From: Cellulomonas alba
Lineage (GTDB): Bacteria; Actinomycetota; Actinomycetes; Actinomycetales; Cellulomonadaceae
Reading direction: 5' to 3'
NCBI RefSeq assembly: GCF_030362835.1
Contig: NZ_JAUCGQ010000001.1
Span: 1,343,461 to 1,407,460, forward strand
Length of the DNA stretch: 64,000 bases
Position 1 is the stretch's first letter, and each line of letters begins with the position of its first letter. Below the pieces are notes generated by a model. The model had not been told where the DNA came from. It saw nothing but the letters and a program-made list of their open reading frames with translations, and made no database searches. Both the position numbers and the translations under genes were made by a program. This document shows positions 33,713 to 41,976 of this stretch, one piece after another.

Positions 33713-35272
33713 TCATCGTGGGTCCGGGTCGTCGAGGTCGGTCGGCTCGTGCGGGTCCGCCCGGCCGAACGTCGGGTTGTGCGCGCCGCCGAGCGTGATG
33801 TGCACGGCCTGCTGGTGCGTGTAGAAGTCGATCGAGCGGTACCCGCCCTCGTGGCCGAGGCCCGACGCCTTGACGCCGCCGAACGGGGTGCGCAGGTCGC
33901 GCACGTTGTTGCTGTTCAGCCAGACCATCCCCGCGTCGACCGCCTGCGCGAACGTGTGCGCGCGCCGCAGGTCGTTGGTCCACACGTACGCGGCGAGCCC
34001 GTACCGCACGCCGTTGGCGAGCGCGAGGGCCTCCTCCTCGGTGTCGAACGGCGTGATGGCGACGACCGGCCCGAAGATCTCCTCCTGGAAGATCCGCGCC
34101 TCGGGGGGCACGTCCGCGAACACGGTCGGCGCGACGTAGCTGCCCGTCGGGAAGCCGTCCGGTCGGCCGCCGCCGGCCACGAGGCGCCCCTCCGACCGGC
34201 CGATCTCGATGTACCGCATGACCTTCGCGTAGTGCTCGGGGTGGACGAGCGCGCCCACCTCGGTCCGCGGGTCGTGCGGCGGCCCGACGACCACGCGCCG
34301 TGCCTGGGCGGCGTAGCGGTCGACGAACTCGTCATAGACGGGCCGCTCGACGAGGATCCGGCTGCCCGCCGTGCAGCGCTCCCCGTTGAGCGAGAACACC
34401 CCGAAGATCGTGGCGTCGATGGCGGCCGCCAGGTCGGCGTCGGCGAACACGACGGCCGGCGACTTGCCGCCGAGCTCCATCGAGAGGCCCTTCAGGTGCG
34501 GCGCGGCGTTGGCGAAGATCAGCTGGCCCGTGCGGCTCTCCCCCGTGAACGAGATCAGCGGCACGTGCGGGTGCCGCACCAAGGCGTCGCCCGCGTCCTC
34601 GCCGAGCCCGTTCACCAGGTTGAAGACGCCGGTCGGGACGCCGGCCTCGTCGAGGATCCCCGCCCACAGGGACGCCGACAGCGGCGTGAACTCGGCCGGC
34701 TTGAGCACCACGGTGTTGCCCGTCGCGAGGGCCGGCGCGAGCTTCCAGGACTCGAGCATGAACGGGGTGTTCCACGGCGTGATCAGACCGGCGACGCCGA
34801 TCGGCTTGCGGTTGACGTAGTTGAGCTGACGGCCCGGCACCTTGAACGCGTCGTCGGCCTGCGCCACGACCAGGTCGGCGAAGAAGCGGAAGTTCTCGGC
34901 CGCGCGGCGCGCCTGCCCGAGCGCCTGCGTGATCGGAAGGCCGGTGTCGAACGTCTCGAGCTCGGCGAGCCGGGAGTCGCTGGCCTCGACGAGGTCCGCG
35001 ACGCGGTGGAGCACGCGCGAGCGCTCGCGCGGCAGGAGGCGCGGCCACGGGCCGTCGTCGAACGCCCGGCGCGCGGCGGCGACGGCCCGGTCGACGTCCG
35101 CCGTGGCGCCGGCGGCGGCGTGCACGTACGGCTCGTTCGTCACCGGGTCGAGGACCTCGAACGTGCCGCCGTCGACCGAGTCGACCGCTCGGCCGTCGAT
35201 GTGGTGCTGGATGCGCTCGGGCAGGTCGGGCGGCCGCGGGTGGCCGGTTCGCTCGGCAGGCGTCTCGCTCAT
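33713..35272 (-). CDS. hpaE: 5-carboxymethyl-2-hydroxymuconate semialdehyde dehydrogenase
   Basis: The product is a 519-residue NAD-dependent aldehyde dehydrogenase. Visible motifs are ITPWNTPFMLESWKLAPALA, the NAD loop FTGESRTGQ, the catalytic glutamate in MELGGKSP, the nucleophile region SLNGERCTAGSR (Cys), and FGPVVAITPF. It oxidises the ring-cleavage semialdehyde formed by HpaD. The ATG at 35272 lies 2 bases after the stop of the next gene upstream in the operon. Specific assignment rests on the neighbouring hpaD; the fold itself is certain. Confidence 0.9.
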   Translation of the reverse strand: MSETPAERTGHPRPPDLPERIQHHIDGRAVDSVDGGTFEVLDPVTNEPYVHAAAGATADVDRAVAAARRAFDDGPWPRLLPRERSRVLHRVADLVEASDSRLAELETFDTGLPITQALGQARRAAENFRFFADLVVAQADDAFKVPGRQLNYVNRKPIGVAGLITPWNTPFMLESWKLAPALATGNTVVLKPAEFTPLSASLWAGILDEAGVPTGVFNLVNGLGEDAGDALVRHPHVPLISFTGESRTGQLIFANAAPHLKGLSMELGGKSPAVVFADADLAAAIDATIFGVFSLNGERCTAGSRILVERPVYDEFVDRYAAQARRVVVGPPHDPRTEVGALVHPEHYAKVMRYIEIGRSEGRLVAGGGRPDGFPTGSYVAPTVFADVPPEARIFQEEIFGPVVAITPFDTEEEALALANGVRYGLAAYVWTNDLRRAHTFAQAVDAGMVWLNSNNVRDLRTPFGGVKASGLGHEGGYRSIDFYTHQQAVHITLGGAHNPTFGRADPHEPTDLDDPDPR

Positions 35273-35274
35273 GC

Positions 35275-36102
35275 TCACCTCTCGGTCCTCACCTCTCGCT
35301 CCTCGGGGGCGACGTCCGGCGCGAGTCGCGCCGCTTCGCGCGAGCCCCAGGCCTCGGCGCGCTGCGTGTCGTCGACCGTGGGCAGCGAGCCGAGCGCCGG
35401 GTCGAAGGCGTGCCGGCCCTGGACCACGGTCGTGACGAGCCGCCCGGACGTGGGCGCCCCCGGGGCAAGCGGTGCGTCCACCTCCACCTCGACGACCTGG
35501 CCCGGGACGACGACCGACGAGCCGGCCGGCGTGCCGGTCAGGAGCACGTCGCCCGGCTCGAGCGTCAGGTGCTGCGACAGGTCGGCCACGAGCTGCGCGA
35601 GCGGGAACAGCAGGTCCGCGGTCGTGCCGTCCTGCCGCAGCTCGCCGTCGACCCACGCGCGCACCCGGATCGCGTGCGGCTCGACGGCGCGGGCGTCGAT
35701 GAGCGCAGGTCCGAGCGGCGTGAACCCGTCACCGCCCTTGGACCGCACGTTCGAGCCGCGGTCGAGCGCGCGCAGGTCGTAGAGCCCGAGGTCGTCGGCG
35801 GCCGTCACCCAGCCGACGTGCGCCCAGGCGTCGTCGAGCCTCACCCGGCGGGCCGCGGTGCCGATGACGAGCGCGATCTCGCCCTCGAACGCGAGCAGCT
35901 CGGTGCCCGCGGGCCGCTCGACGGTGCCGCCCGACGCCGCGACCGAGCTCGACGGCTTGAAGAAGTACGACGGCTGCGCGGGGCGTCGGCCCCGCTGGTC
36001 GGCGCGCGACGCGTAGCTGAGGTGGACCGCGACGACCTTGCCGGGACGGCTCGGCAGCGCCGCGAACCGCGGGTCCGGCTCGGTGCTGGTGTCGTCAGCC
36101 AT
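35275..36102 (-). CDS. fumarylacetoacetate hydrolase-family isomerase/decarboxylase
   Basis: The product has 275 residues with a single FAH domain: LLAFEGEIALVIG (metal-site glutamates), GWVTAADDLGLYDLR, RSKGGDGFTPLGPALI and DVLLTGTPAGS. In hydroxyphenylacetate pathways the FAH protein HpaG carries out decarboxylation and isomerisation with two tandem domains; this one has only a single unit. It may serve one of the two steps, with its partner elsewhere. The ATG at 36102 overlaps the upstream TPP enzyme by 8 bases; a GTG at 36114 is the alternative. Confidence 0.85.
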   Translation of the reverse strand: MADDTSTEPDPRFAALPSRPGKVVAVHLSYASRADQRGRRPAQPSYFFKPSSSVAASGGTVERPAGTELLAFEGEIALVIGTAARRVRLDDAWAHVGWVTAADDLGLYDLRALDRGSNVRSKGGDGFTPLGPALIDARAVEPHAIRVRAWVDGELRQDGTTADLLFPLAQLVADLSQHLTLEPGDVLLTGTPAGSSVVVPGQVVEVEVDAPLAPGAPTSGRLVTTVVQGRHAFDPALGSLPTVDDTQRAEAWGSREAARLAPDVAPEEREVRTER

Positions 36103-37756
36103 GGCTGCTCGCACGGACGATCTCCTCCTGGTACGGCGCGACGACGTCGGGCGAGACCCGCAGGTCGAGCAGCAGGAACGGCCGCTCCGGCGCCGGGCGC
36201 GCGGCCCAGTCCGCGAGCGCGTCGAGGTCGTCGAGCGTGCGGACCGTGACGCCGCGCGCGCCGACGGCCGTCGCGAGGCCCGCGAAGTCGACGTCGGGGA
36301 TGAGCATCGGCTCGCGCACGAGCCCCTGGCGCCCGTAGACGTGGATCTCGGCGCCGTACGCGGCGTCGTTCCACACGACGGCGAGCCCGCGCCCGCGCGC
36401 GACGCGCACCGCCGACTCGAGGTCAGCCAGCGCCATCAGGCCGCCGCCGTCCCCCGTGCTGAGCACGACGGTCGCGTCGGGCCGGGCGAGCGCCGCCCCG
36501 AGCACGCTCGGAAACCCGAGGCCGATCGCCTGGAAGGCGGTGCCGAGCATGATCATCCGGTCGGGCGACGCGACCGGCCAGTACATGTTCGCCCAGGCGA
36601 TGAAGTGGCCGCCGTCGGAGACGACGACGCGGTCCGCCGGCAGCAGCTCGGCGATGCGCGCGGCCGCCGAACGGGGGTCGAGGCGCCCGTCGGGAGCGAT
36701 CCCCGTGCCCGGCTCGTACCGCCGCGCGGCGGTGACGTCGACCGCGTCGCGCCACCCGCTCGGCGGTGCGCCGTCCCGCGCGCGCAGCTCCGCCAGCACG
36801 GCGTCGGCGACGGTGGCGGCGTCACCGCGCACGAAACCGCCGACGTGCGGGTGGGTCGCCGCGGGTGCGACGTCGACCTGGAACACGCGCGTGCCGGGGG
36901 CGAAGAGGTCGCCGAACCGCATCGTGAACTGGTTGAGCGACGCACCGACGACGACCGCGACGTCGGCCTCGCGCACCACCTCCATCGCTCCCTGCGCGCC
37001 GAAACCGCCCGCCACGCCGAGGTCGAACTCGGGGCGCGGGAACAGGCCGCGGCCGAGCGCGGTCGTCACGGTCAGCGCGCCGGTCGCGTCGGCGATCGCA
37101 CCGAGCGTGGCGCCCGCGCCGGCGAGCCACGCACCGCGCCCGGCGACCAGCAGGGGCCGCCGCGCCGCGCCGAGCGCCGCCGCGAGGTCGCGCACGCTCG
37201 CCTCCGCGAACGGCCCGCGCGGCGCGAGCGGCCCGGGCAGCCGCGGCTCGGGGACGGCGGGCACCGGGCCGGCGTCGACGGTCGCGACGTCGTACGGGAT
37301 CGCCAGCACCGCGGGCACCCGGTAGGTCAGCGCGTGCTCGACGGCGATGAGCGTCGTCGCCGCAGCGTCGGTGCGCCCCACGGTGTACGTCCGCGCGCCG
37401 ACGGCCGACGCCATCGCGATCTGGTCGACGTCCCACGGCCGCGGGCCCGACGTCGGCTCGTCGCCCACCACGAGCACGAGCGGCACGTGCGCCTGCACCG
37501 CCTCGGCGAGCGCGGTGAGCGTGTTCGTGAAGCCGGCGCCGTACGTCGCCGTGGCGGCCGCGAGGCGTCCGGACGCGCGGTGGAACGCGTCCGCCGCGGC
37601 GACCGCGCCCGCCTCGTGACGCACCGGCGTGAACGTCGCGGTGGTCTGCCGCGCCAGGGCGTCGAGGAAGTACGCGTTGCCGTTGCCCATCACGCCGAAC
37701 ACGTGGTCGACGTGCCCGGCGAGCGTCGTTGCTGCGTGGGCGGAGACCGAGGTCAT
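36095..37756 (-). CDS. TPP-dependent decarboxylase/synthase, aromatic 2-oxo acid type (probable)
   Basis: The product has 553 residues and the three-domain ThDP fold of acetolactate synthase and pyruvate decarboxylases. It has HVFGVMGNGNAYFLDAL and RHEAGAVAAADAFHRASG (cofactor-activating glutamate) in the first domain. The C-terminal ThDP motif is STGDGGGLMALADLESAVRVARGRGLAVVWNDAAYG, where GDG and N bind Mg-ThDP. It is the first gene of the hpa-like operon. Phenylalanine hydroxylase is encoded close by, so decarboxylation of 4-hydroxyphenylpyruvate or a related aromatic 2-oxo acid is a plausible role. A 2-oxo acid synthase of other type cannot be excluded. Confidence 0.82.
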   Translation of the reverse strand: MTSVSAHAATTLAGHVDHVFGVMGNGNAYFLDALARQTTATFTPVRHEAGAVAAADAFHRASGRLAAATATYGAGFTNTLTALAEAVQAHVPLVLVVGDEPTSGPRPWDVDQIAMASAVGARTYTVGRTDAAATTLIAVEHALTYRVPAVLAIPYDVATVDAGPVPAVPEPRLPGPLAPRGPFAEASVRDLAAALGAARRPLLVAGRGAWLAGAGATLGAIADATGALTVTTALGRGLFPRPEFDLGVAGGFGAQGAMEVVREADVAVVVGASLNQFTMRFGDLFAPGTRVFQVDVAPAATHPHVGGFVRGDAATVADAVLAELRARDGAPPSGWRDAVDVTAARRYEPGTGIAPDGRLDPRSAAARIAELLPADRVVVSDGGHFIAWANMYWPVASPDRMIMLGTAFQAIGLGFPSVLGAALARPDATVVLSTGDGGGLMALADLESAVRVARGRGLAVVWNDAAYGAEIHVYGRQGLVREPMLIPDVDFAGLATAVGARGVTVRTLDDLDALADWAARPAPERPFLLLDLRVSPDVVAPYQEEIVRASSHG

Positions 37757-37877
37757 CCTGGCACCTCCGGCGGCAGCCTATGCCCGCCGTATACGATCCG
37801 CTCGAGAGAGGTCGACGCGTTCGACCCAGCTGCGCCGCCCCTCGCCATGGCTTCGACAGAGCAGTCGGAGGGGTGTC
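37757..37877. promoter_or_regulatory. divergent promoter region of the aromatic catabolic cluster
   Basis: These 121 bases separate the divergent TPP-enzyme operon and the FAD monooxygenase gene. The perfect palindrome CGTATACG (37788-37795) overlaps the -10-like TATACGAT, the only AT-containing element in the gap. It is a good candidate for a shared operator, with the regulator probably encoded elsewhere. GGAGGGG upstream of 37878 is the monooxygenase ribosome binding site. Confidence 0.4.
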
Positions 37878-39785
37878 ATGCAGTTCCACCACCACGGGTA
37901 CGTCTCGGGCGATCCCCGGGTCCAGCCCGCCGCCGGCGTCGGGATCGACCGGCCCGACGAGCTCCCCGACGAGGTCGACGTCCTCGTCGTCGGCACCGGG
38001 CCGGCGGGCATGATCACCGCGGCGCAGCTCTCGCAGTTCCCCGACGTCGTGACGCGCGTCGTCGACCGGCGCCCGGGCCGGCTCGCGGTCGGCCAGGCGG
38101 ACGGCATCCAGCCGCGCAGCGTCGAGACGTTCCAGGCGTTCGGCTTCGCGGGGCGGATCGCCGAGGAGGCCTACCGCGTCACGCAGGTCTGCTTCTGGCA
38201 CCCCGACCCGGCCGACCCGTCGCGCATCGTGCGCGGCGAGCGCACGCTCGACGACCCGACGGGCATCAGCGAGCTGCCGCACCTGATGGTGAACCAGGCC
38301 CGCGTGCTCGACTACTTCGCCGAGTTCATGGCGAACGCGCCGACGCGGATGCGCCCCGACTACGGCTGGGACTTCCGCGACCTGACGGTCGACGACCACG
38401 GCGACCACCCCGTCACCGTGCACCTCGTGCGGACGGCGGGCGACGACGCCGGGGCGGAGAAGGCCGTCCGCGCGCGGTACGTGGTCGGCGCGGACGGCGC
38501 GCACAGCCGGGTGCGTGAGTCGATCGGCTGCACCGCGGTGGGCCAGAGCGCGCTCCACGCGTGGGGCGTCATGGACGTGCTGGCCGTGACCGACTTCCCC
38601 GACATCCGCACCAAGTGCGCGATCCAGTCCGGCTCGGGCGGGAGCATCCTGCTCATCCCGCGCGAGGGCGGCCACCTGTTCCGCATGTACGTCGATCTCG
38701 GGGAGGTGCTCCCCGAGAACCACGCGACGCTCCGCGGCACGACGATCGAGGCGATCATCGCCCGCGCGAACGCGATCCTGCACCCGTACTCGCTCGACGT
38801 CCGGGACGTCGCCTGGCACAGCGTCTACGAGGTCGCGCACCGGCTCACCGACCGGTTCGACGACGTGCCGCTCGACCAGGTCGGCATCCGCACGCCCCGC
38901 GTCTTCATCGAGGGCGACGCGTGCCATACGCACAGCGCCAAGGCCGGCCAGGGCATGAACGTGTCGATGCAGGACGGGTTCAACCTGGCCTGGAAGCTCG
39001 GCTACGTGCTGACGGGCCGCAGCCCCGAGTCGCTGCTCGCGACGTACTCGCGCGAGCGGCAGGTGATCGCGCAGGACCTCATCGACTTCGACCGCGAGTG
39101 GTCGGCGCTCATGGCGAAGAAGCCGGACGAGCTCGCGGACCCGGCCGAGCTCACCGAGTTCTACGTGCGGACCACGGAGTTCCTCTTCGGGTTCATGACG
39201 CAGTACCCGCCGTCCATGCTCGTCGCCGAGCCGGTGCACCAGGACCTGGCCGCGGGGTTCCCGATCGGCAAGCGGTTCAAGTCGGCCCCGGTGGTGCGAG
39301 TCGCCGACGGGAGCCCGCTGCAGCTCGGCCACCAGCACCGGGCCGACGGCCGCTGGCGCGTGTACGCGTTCGCCGACCGGCCGGCGGCGGGCGAGCAGTC
39401 GACGCTGTCCGCGTGGGCCGACTGGATGGCGACCTCGCCCGACTCGCCCGTGCTCGCGCACACGCCCGAGGGCGACGACCGCGACAGCCTGCTCGACGTC
39501 AAGGTCGTCTACCAGCAGCGCAGCGACGCGCTCGACCTGGGCGCCGTGCCCCCGCTGTTCCTGCCGCGCACCGGCCCGTTCGCGCTCGTCGACTACGAGA
39601 AGGCGTTCGCGACCGACCCGGCCGACGACATCTTCGAGCGGCGCGGCATCGACCGGGGCGGGTGCGTCGTCGTCGTGCGGCCCGACCAGTACGTCGCGGG
39701 CGTGTTCCCGCTCGACGGCACCCACGAGCTCGCGGCCTTCTTCCGGCAGCACCTGCTGGTGCGGGTCCGGGAGCCGGTCGGCTGA
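37878..39785 (+). CDS. FAD-dependent aromatic hydroxylase (phenol/3-hydroxybenzoate hydroxylase-like)
   Basis: The product has 635 residues, the length of the MobA/PheA single-component family. It has an FAD dinucleotide motif VLVVGTGPAGMITAAQL (about 36-52), GADGAHSRVRESIG (DG motif) and GDACHTHSAKAGQGMNVSMQD (GD motif), then a C-terminal thioredoxin-fold dimerisation domain (about 450-635). It should hydroxylate a phenolic ring using NAD(P)H and O2. Divergent to the homoprotocatechuate genes, it may make homoprotocatechuate from 4-hydroxyphenylacetate in place of the usual HpaBC. That role is inference. Confidence 0.86.
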   Translation: MQFHHHGYVSGDPRVQPAAGVGIDRPDELPDEVDVLVVGTGPAGMITAAQLSQFPDVVTRVVDRRPGRLAVGQADGIQPRSVETFQAFGFAGRIAEEAYRVTQVCFWHPDPADPSRIVRGERTLDDPTGISELPHLMVNQARVLDYFAEFMANAPTRMRPDYGWDFRDLTVDDHGDHPVTVHLVRTAGDDAGAEKAVRARYVVGADGAHSRVRESIGCTAVGQSALHAWGVMDVLAVTDFPDIRTKCAIQSGSGGSILLIPREGGHLFRMYVDLGEVLPENHATLRGTTIEAIIARANAILHPYSLDVRDVAWHSVYEVAHRLTDRFDDVPLDQVGIRTPRVFIEGDACHTHSAKAGQGMNVSMQDGFNLAWKLGYVLTGRSPESLLATYSRERQVIAQDLIDFDREWSALMAKKPDELADPAELTEFYVRTTEFLFGFMTQYPPSMLVAEPVHQDLAAGFPIGKRFKSAPVVRVADGSPLQLGHQHRADGRWRVYAFADRPAAGEQSTLSAWADWMATSPDSPVLAHTPEGDDRDSLLDVKVVYQQRSDALDLGAVPPLFLPRTGPFALVDYEKAFATDPADDIFERRGIDRGGCVVVVRPDQYVAGVFPLDGTHELAAFFRQHLLVRVREPVG

Positions 39786-39794
39786 CGCGACCGC

Positions 39795-40682
39795 CTACGC
39801 CGCGTCGTGCGCGAGCCGCGCCGGCGTGTCGTCGTCGAACTCGGCGAAGAACCCCGCGACGCGGTCGGTCAGCTCCCCCATGCCGTCGCACGCGAAGAGG
39901 ATCGGCTGGTAGTGGCTGATGTCGTACGCGAGCGTCGCCATCTGGTGGAAGTCGACCGGCCGGATGTCCGCGTCGCGGAACTCCTCGATCTCGCCGTACG
40001 ACGAGAGCAACCCGGCGCCGTACGCGCGCAGCTCGCCGTGCTCGTACATGACCCCGAACTCGATGGTGAACCAGAACACGTCGGCCACGTACTGCAGCCC
40101 CTCGGGCGTCTCGGAGCGCCGCGCGGCCTCTCCGGCACGCCGCTTGACCTCGGCGATCGCCGGGTTCGCGAGCAGATTGCAGTGCCCCACCACCTCGTGG
40201 ATGATGTCCGGCTCCGGCGTGTAGAGCGGCTGCGACGCGTGCCTCAGGTACTGCGTCGAGTGGAACACCCCGTCGGCGAGCGAGCCGTAGAACACGTCGA
40301 GCGGCACGAGCCCCGCCGCCGGGTGCAGCCGGAAGCCGCTCAAGGGACCGAGCCCCGCGCTGACCTCGTCGAGCTGCGGCACGTGGTCCGTCGGCAGGTT
40401 GAGCGCCTCCTTGCCGTCGAGGTAGCCGCGAATCGCGAGCCGCTCGTGCTTCGGCGCGAGCTCGCGGCACACGATGCGCCAGATCTCGTTCTCGCCGTCG
40501 GTGTACTCGACGCGCGGCACGGGGTCACCCGGCTGCCAGACCAGCGCCGGGCCCGCGATCTCCTCGCGCCGTCGGCGGTACCCCTGGTCGTTCGCGCCCG
40601 GGTGGTCGGGCGCCAGGTGCACGGTGACCTTGCCTGCCTCGTCCGCGGTGACGGGGGCGTAGAGCTGACCCTCCTCGAACAT
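39795..40682 (-). CDS. phhA: phenylalanine 4-monooxygenase
   Basis: This 295-residue biopterin-dependent aromatic amino acid hydroxylase has iron ligands in PDIIHEVVGHCN (two histidines) and the glutamate of VFWFTIEFGV. Other conserved pieces are GFRLHPAAGLVPLDVFYGSLADGVFHSTQYLRH and PVDFHQMATLAYD. It converts Phe to Tyr. The ATG at 40682 has GGAGGG just upstream; the in-frame sequence beyond it is arginine-rich shadow. It is convergent with the FAD hydroxylase, only 9 bases between stops. It extends the aromatic island toward phenylalanine as a substrate. Confidence 0.93.
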   Translation of the reverse strand: MFEEGQLYAPVTADEAGKVTVHLAPDHPGANDQGYRRRREEIAGPALVWQPGDPVPRVEYTDGENEIWRIVCRELAPKHERLAIRGYLDGKEALNLPTDHVPQLDEVSAGLGPLSGFRLHPAAGLVPLDVFYGSLADGVFHSTQYLRHASQPLYTPEPDIIHEVVGHCNLLANPAIAEVKRRAGEAARRSETPEGLQYVADVFWFTIEFGVMYEHGELRAYGAGLLSSYGEIEEFRDADIRPVDFHQMATLAYDISHYQPILFACDGMGELTDRVAGFFAEFDDDTPARLAHDAA

Positions 40683-40819
40683 GCCCTCCGTTCTACGCCT
40701 GCCGCGTGCGCGCCGCACCACCTCGGTACGGACGGCCGCGGCATCGAAGTGGCGTCAGGGCGATGACGGAACGGCAACATCGCAGGTGGCGGGGGTCGTC
40801 GACCTCCTACGGTGCGGCC

Positions 40820-41398
40820 ATGTCGATGCGGACGCAGTCGTGGAGCACCCGGTGGCGCAGCGCCGCCGTCGCCCTCGTGATGGTGCTCGGTGGGGGTGCG
40901 ACGCTCGCGACGAGCTCGGCGCCGCGGTGCCCCGACTTTCCCGAGGGCGCAGCGAGCGAGTTCTTCCGGCCGCCCAGCTCGCTCGAGGGCTGGTCGCGTG
41001 ATGCGACCCCGTCGACCTTCCGCGCCGTCGGGTTCGACGTCGAACGGACCACGGTCCACTTCTCCACGTGCGTCCGCGCCGAGACGGAGAAGGTGCCCGT
41101 CATGGTGCGGCTCGAGATGGCGGGCGAGTCGACCGGCGCCGTGCCGCAGGCGTGGCTCAGCGCCATGACCGTGACGGACGGGCATGGTCGCACCTGGTCG
41201 CCGGTCTCGGTCTTCACGCGCGGTGCGGGTCCGGCGTACGCGGACAGCGGCTACACCCTGCCGGCCCGCTCCGAGGCGTCGTTCATGCTGCCTGTCGACG
41301 TCGAGGCGCCGGTCCGGCTGCACCTCGGGGAGCTCGGTGGCGTCTCGCGGCCCGAGCTGTCGCTCGACGCGCAGGGCCCGCGGGAGCAGCGGCCGTGA
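40820..41398 (+). CDS. exported or membrane-anchored protein of unknown function
   Basis: The product has 192 residues. It starts MSMRTQSWSTRWRSAAVALVMVLGGGATLATSS, a signal peptide or N-terminal anchor. An extracytoplasmic domain with two cysteines (PRCPDFP, FSTCVRAET) and an immunoglobulin-like beta pattern follows, including PVMVRLEMAGES and GYTLPARSEASFMLPVDV. The stop overlaps the start of the next membrane protein (GTGA), so the two are probably partners. No family recognised. Confidence 0.72.
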   Translation: MSMRTQSWSTRWRSAAVALVMVLGGGATLATSSAPRCPDFPEGAASEFFRPPSSLEGWSRDATPSTFRAVGFDVERTTVHFSTCVRAETEKVPVMVRLEMAGESTGAVPQAWLSAMTVTDGHGRTWSPVSVFTRGAGPAYADSGYTLPARSEASFMLPVDVEAPVRLHLGELGGVSRPELSLDAQGPREQRP

Positions 41399-41901
41399 AC
41401 CGCGCCGCGGACGCCCGCCGCGCGGTGCGCGGCGACCTCCTCCTGCACCCCGTCGCGCTCGTCAGCCTCGCGGTGCTCCTCGTCAACGACCACCTGCTCA
41501 AGCAGGCGGCACCCGGCTGGGTGACCGGCAAGCTCTCGGACGTCGCAGGGCTCGCGTTCTTCCCGTTCCTCCTGCTGGCGGTCCGCGAGGTCGTGACCGC
41601 GCGGCCACCCACGCGGCGTGCCGCTGCCGTGGTCGCCGCGGTCACGGGGGCGGCCTTCGCGGCGATCAAGCTCTCTACGCCTGCGCGCTCGCTGTACGCG
41701 GGCGTGATGGGCGTCTTGCGCTTCCCGGCGGACGCCCTCGTCGGTGGCGCGCAGTCACCCCTGGCGGTCGCGGTCCAGCCGGACGCGACCGACGTCGTCG
41801 CCGTCGTCGCGTGCTTCGTCGCGGTCCTCGCCATCGCCGCCCGGCGGCCCGGTCTACCAGGGGGGTTGGAGCTCGCGCCGATCCCGGGGCCGTCGGAGTG
41901 A
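41395..41901 (+). CDS. multi-pass membrane protein of unknown function
   Basis: The product has 168 residues with four predicted helices. It carries NDHLLKQAAPGWVTGKLSDVAGLAFFPFLL, a distinctive polar motif between helices 1 and 2 that I have seen only in uncharacterised bacterial membrane proteins. The GTG start overlaps the stop of the exported protein upstream. It may be the membrane partner of that protein; the function is unknown. Confidence 0.72.
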   Translation: MNRAADARRAVRGDLLLHPVALVSLAVLLVNDHLLKQAAPGWVTGKLSDVAGLAFFPFLLLAVREVVTARPPTRRAAAVVAAVTGAAFAAIKLSTPARSLYAGVMGVLRFPADALVGGAQSPLAVAVQPDATDVVAVVACFVAVLAIAARRPGLPGGLELAPIPGPSE

Positions 41902-41976
41902 AATCGCACGTCGAACGCCTGCGGCGCGGCACGTCCGGTCCCTACCCTCGGACGAGACTCGGGGAAGGGACGGCCC

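Noticed and set aside
36822..39752. Minus-strand open frame of 976 codons opposite the FAD hydroxylase
   Set aside because: Low-complexity composition (Arg, Val, Asp, Glu, Leu), no motif; the plus-strand protein has clear FAD motifs over the same bases.
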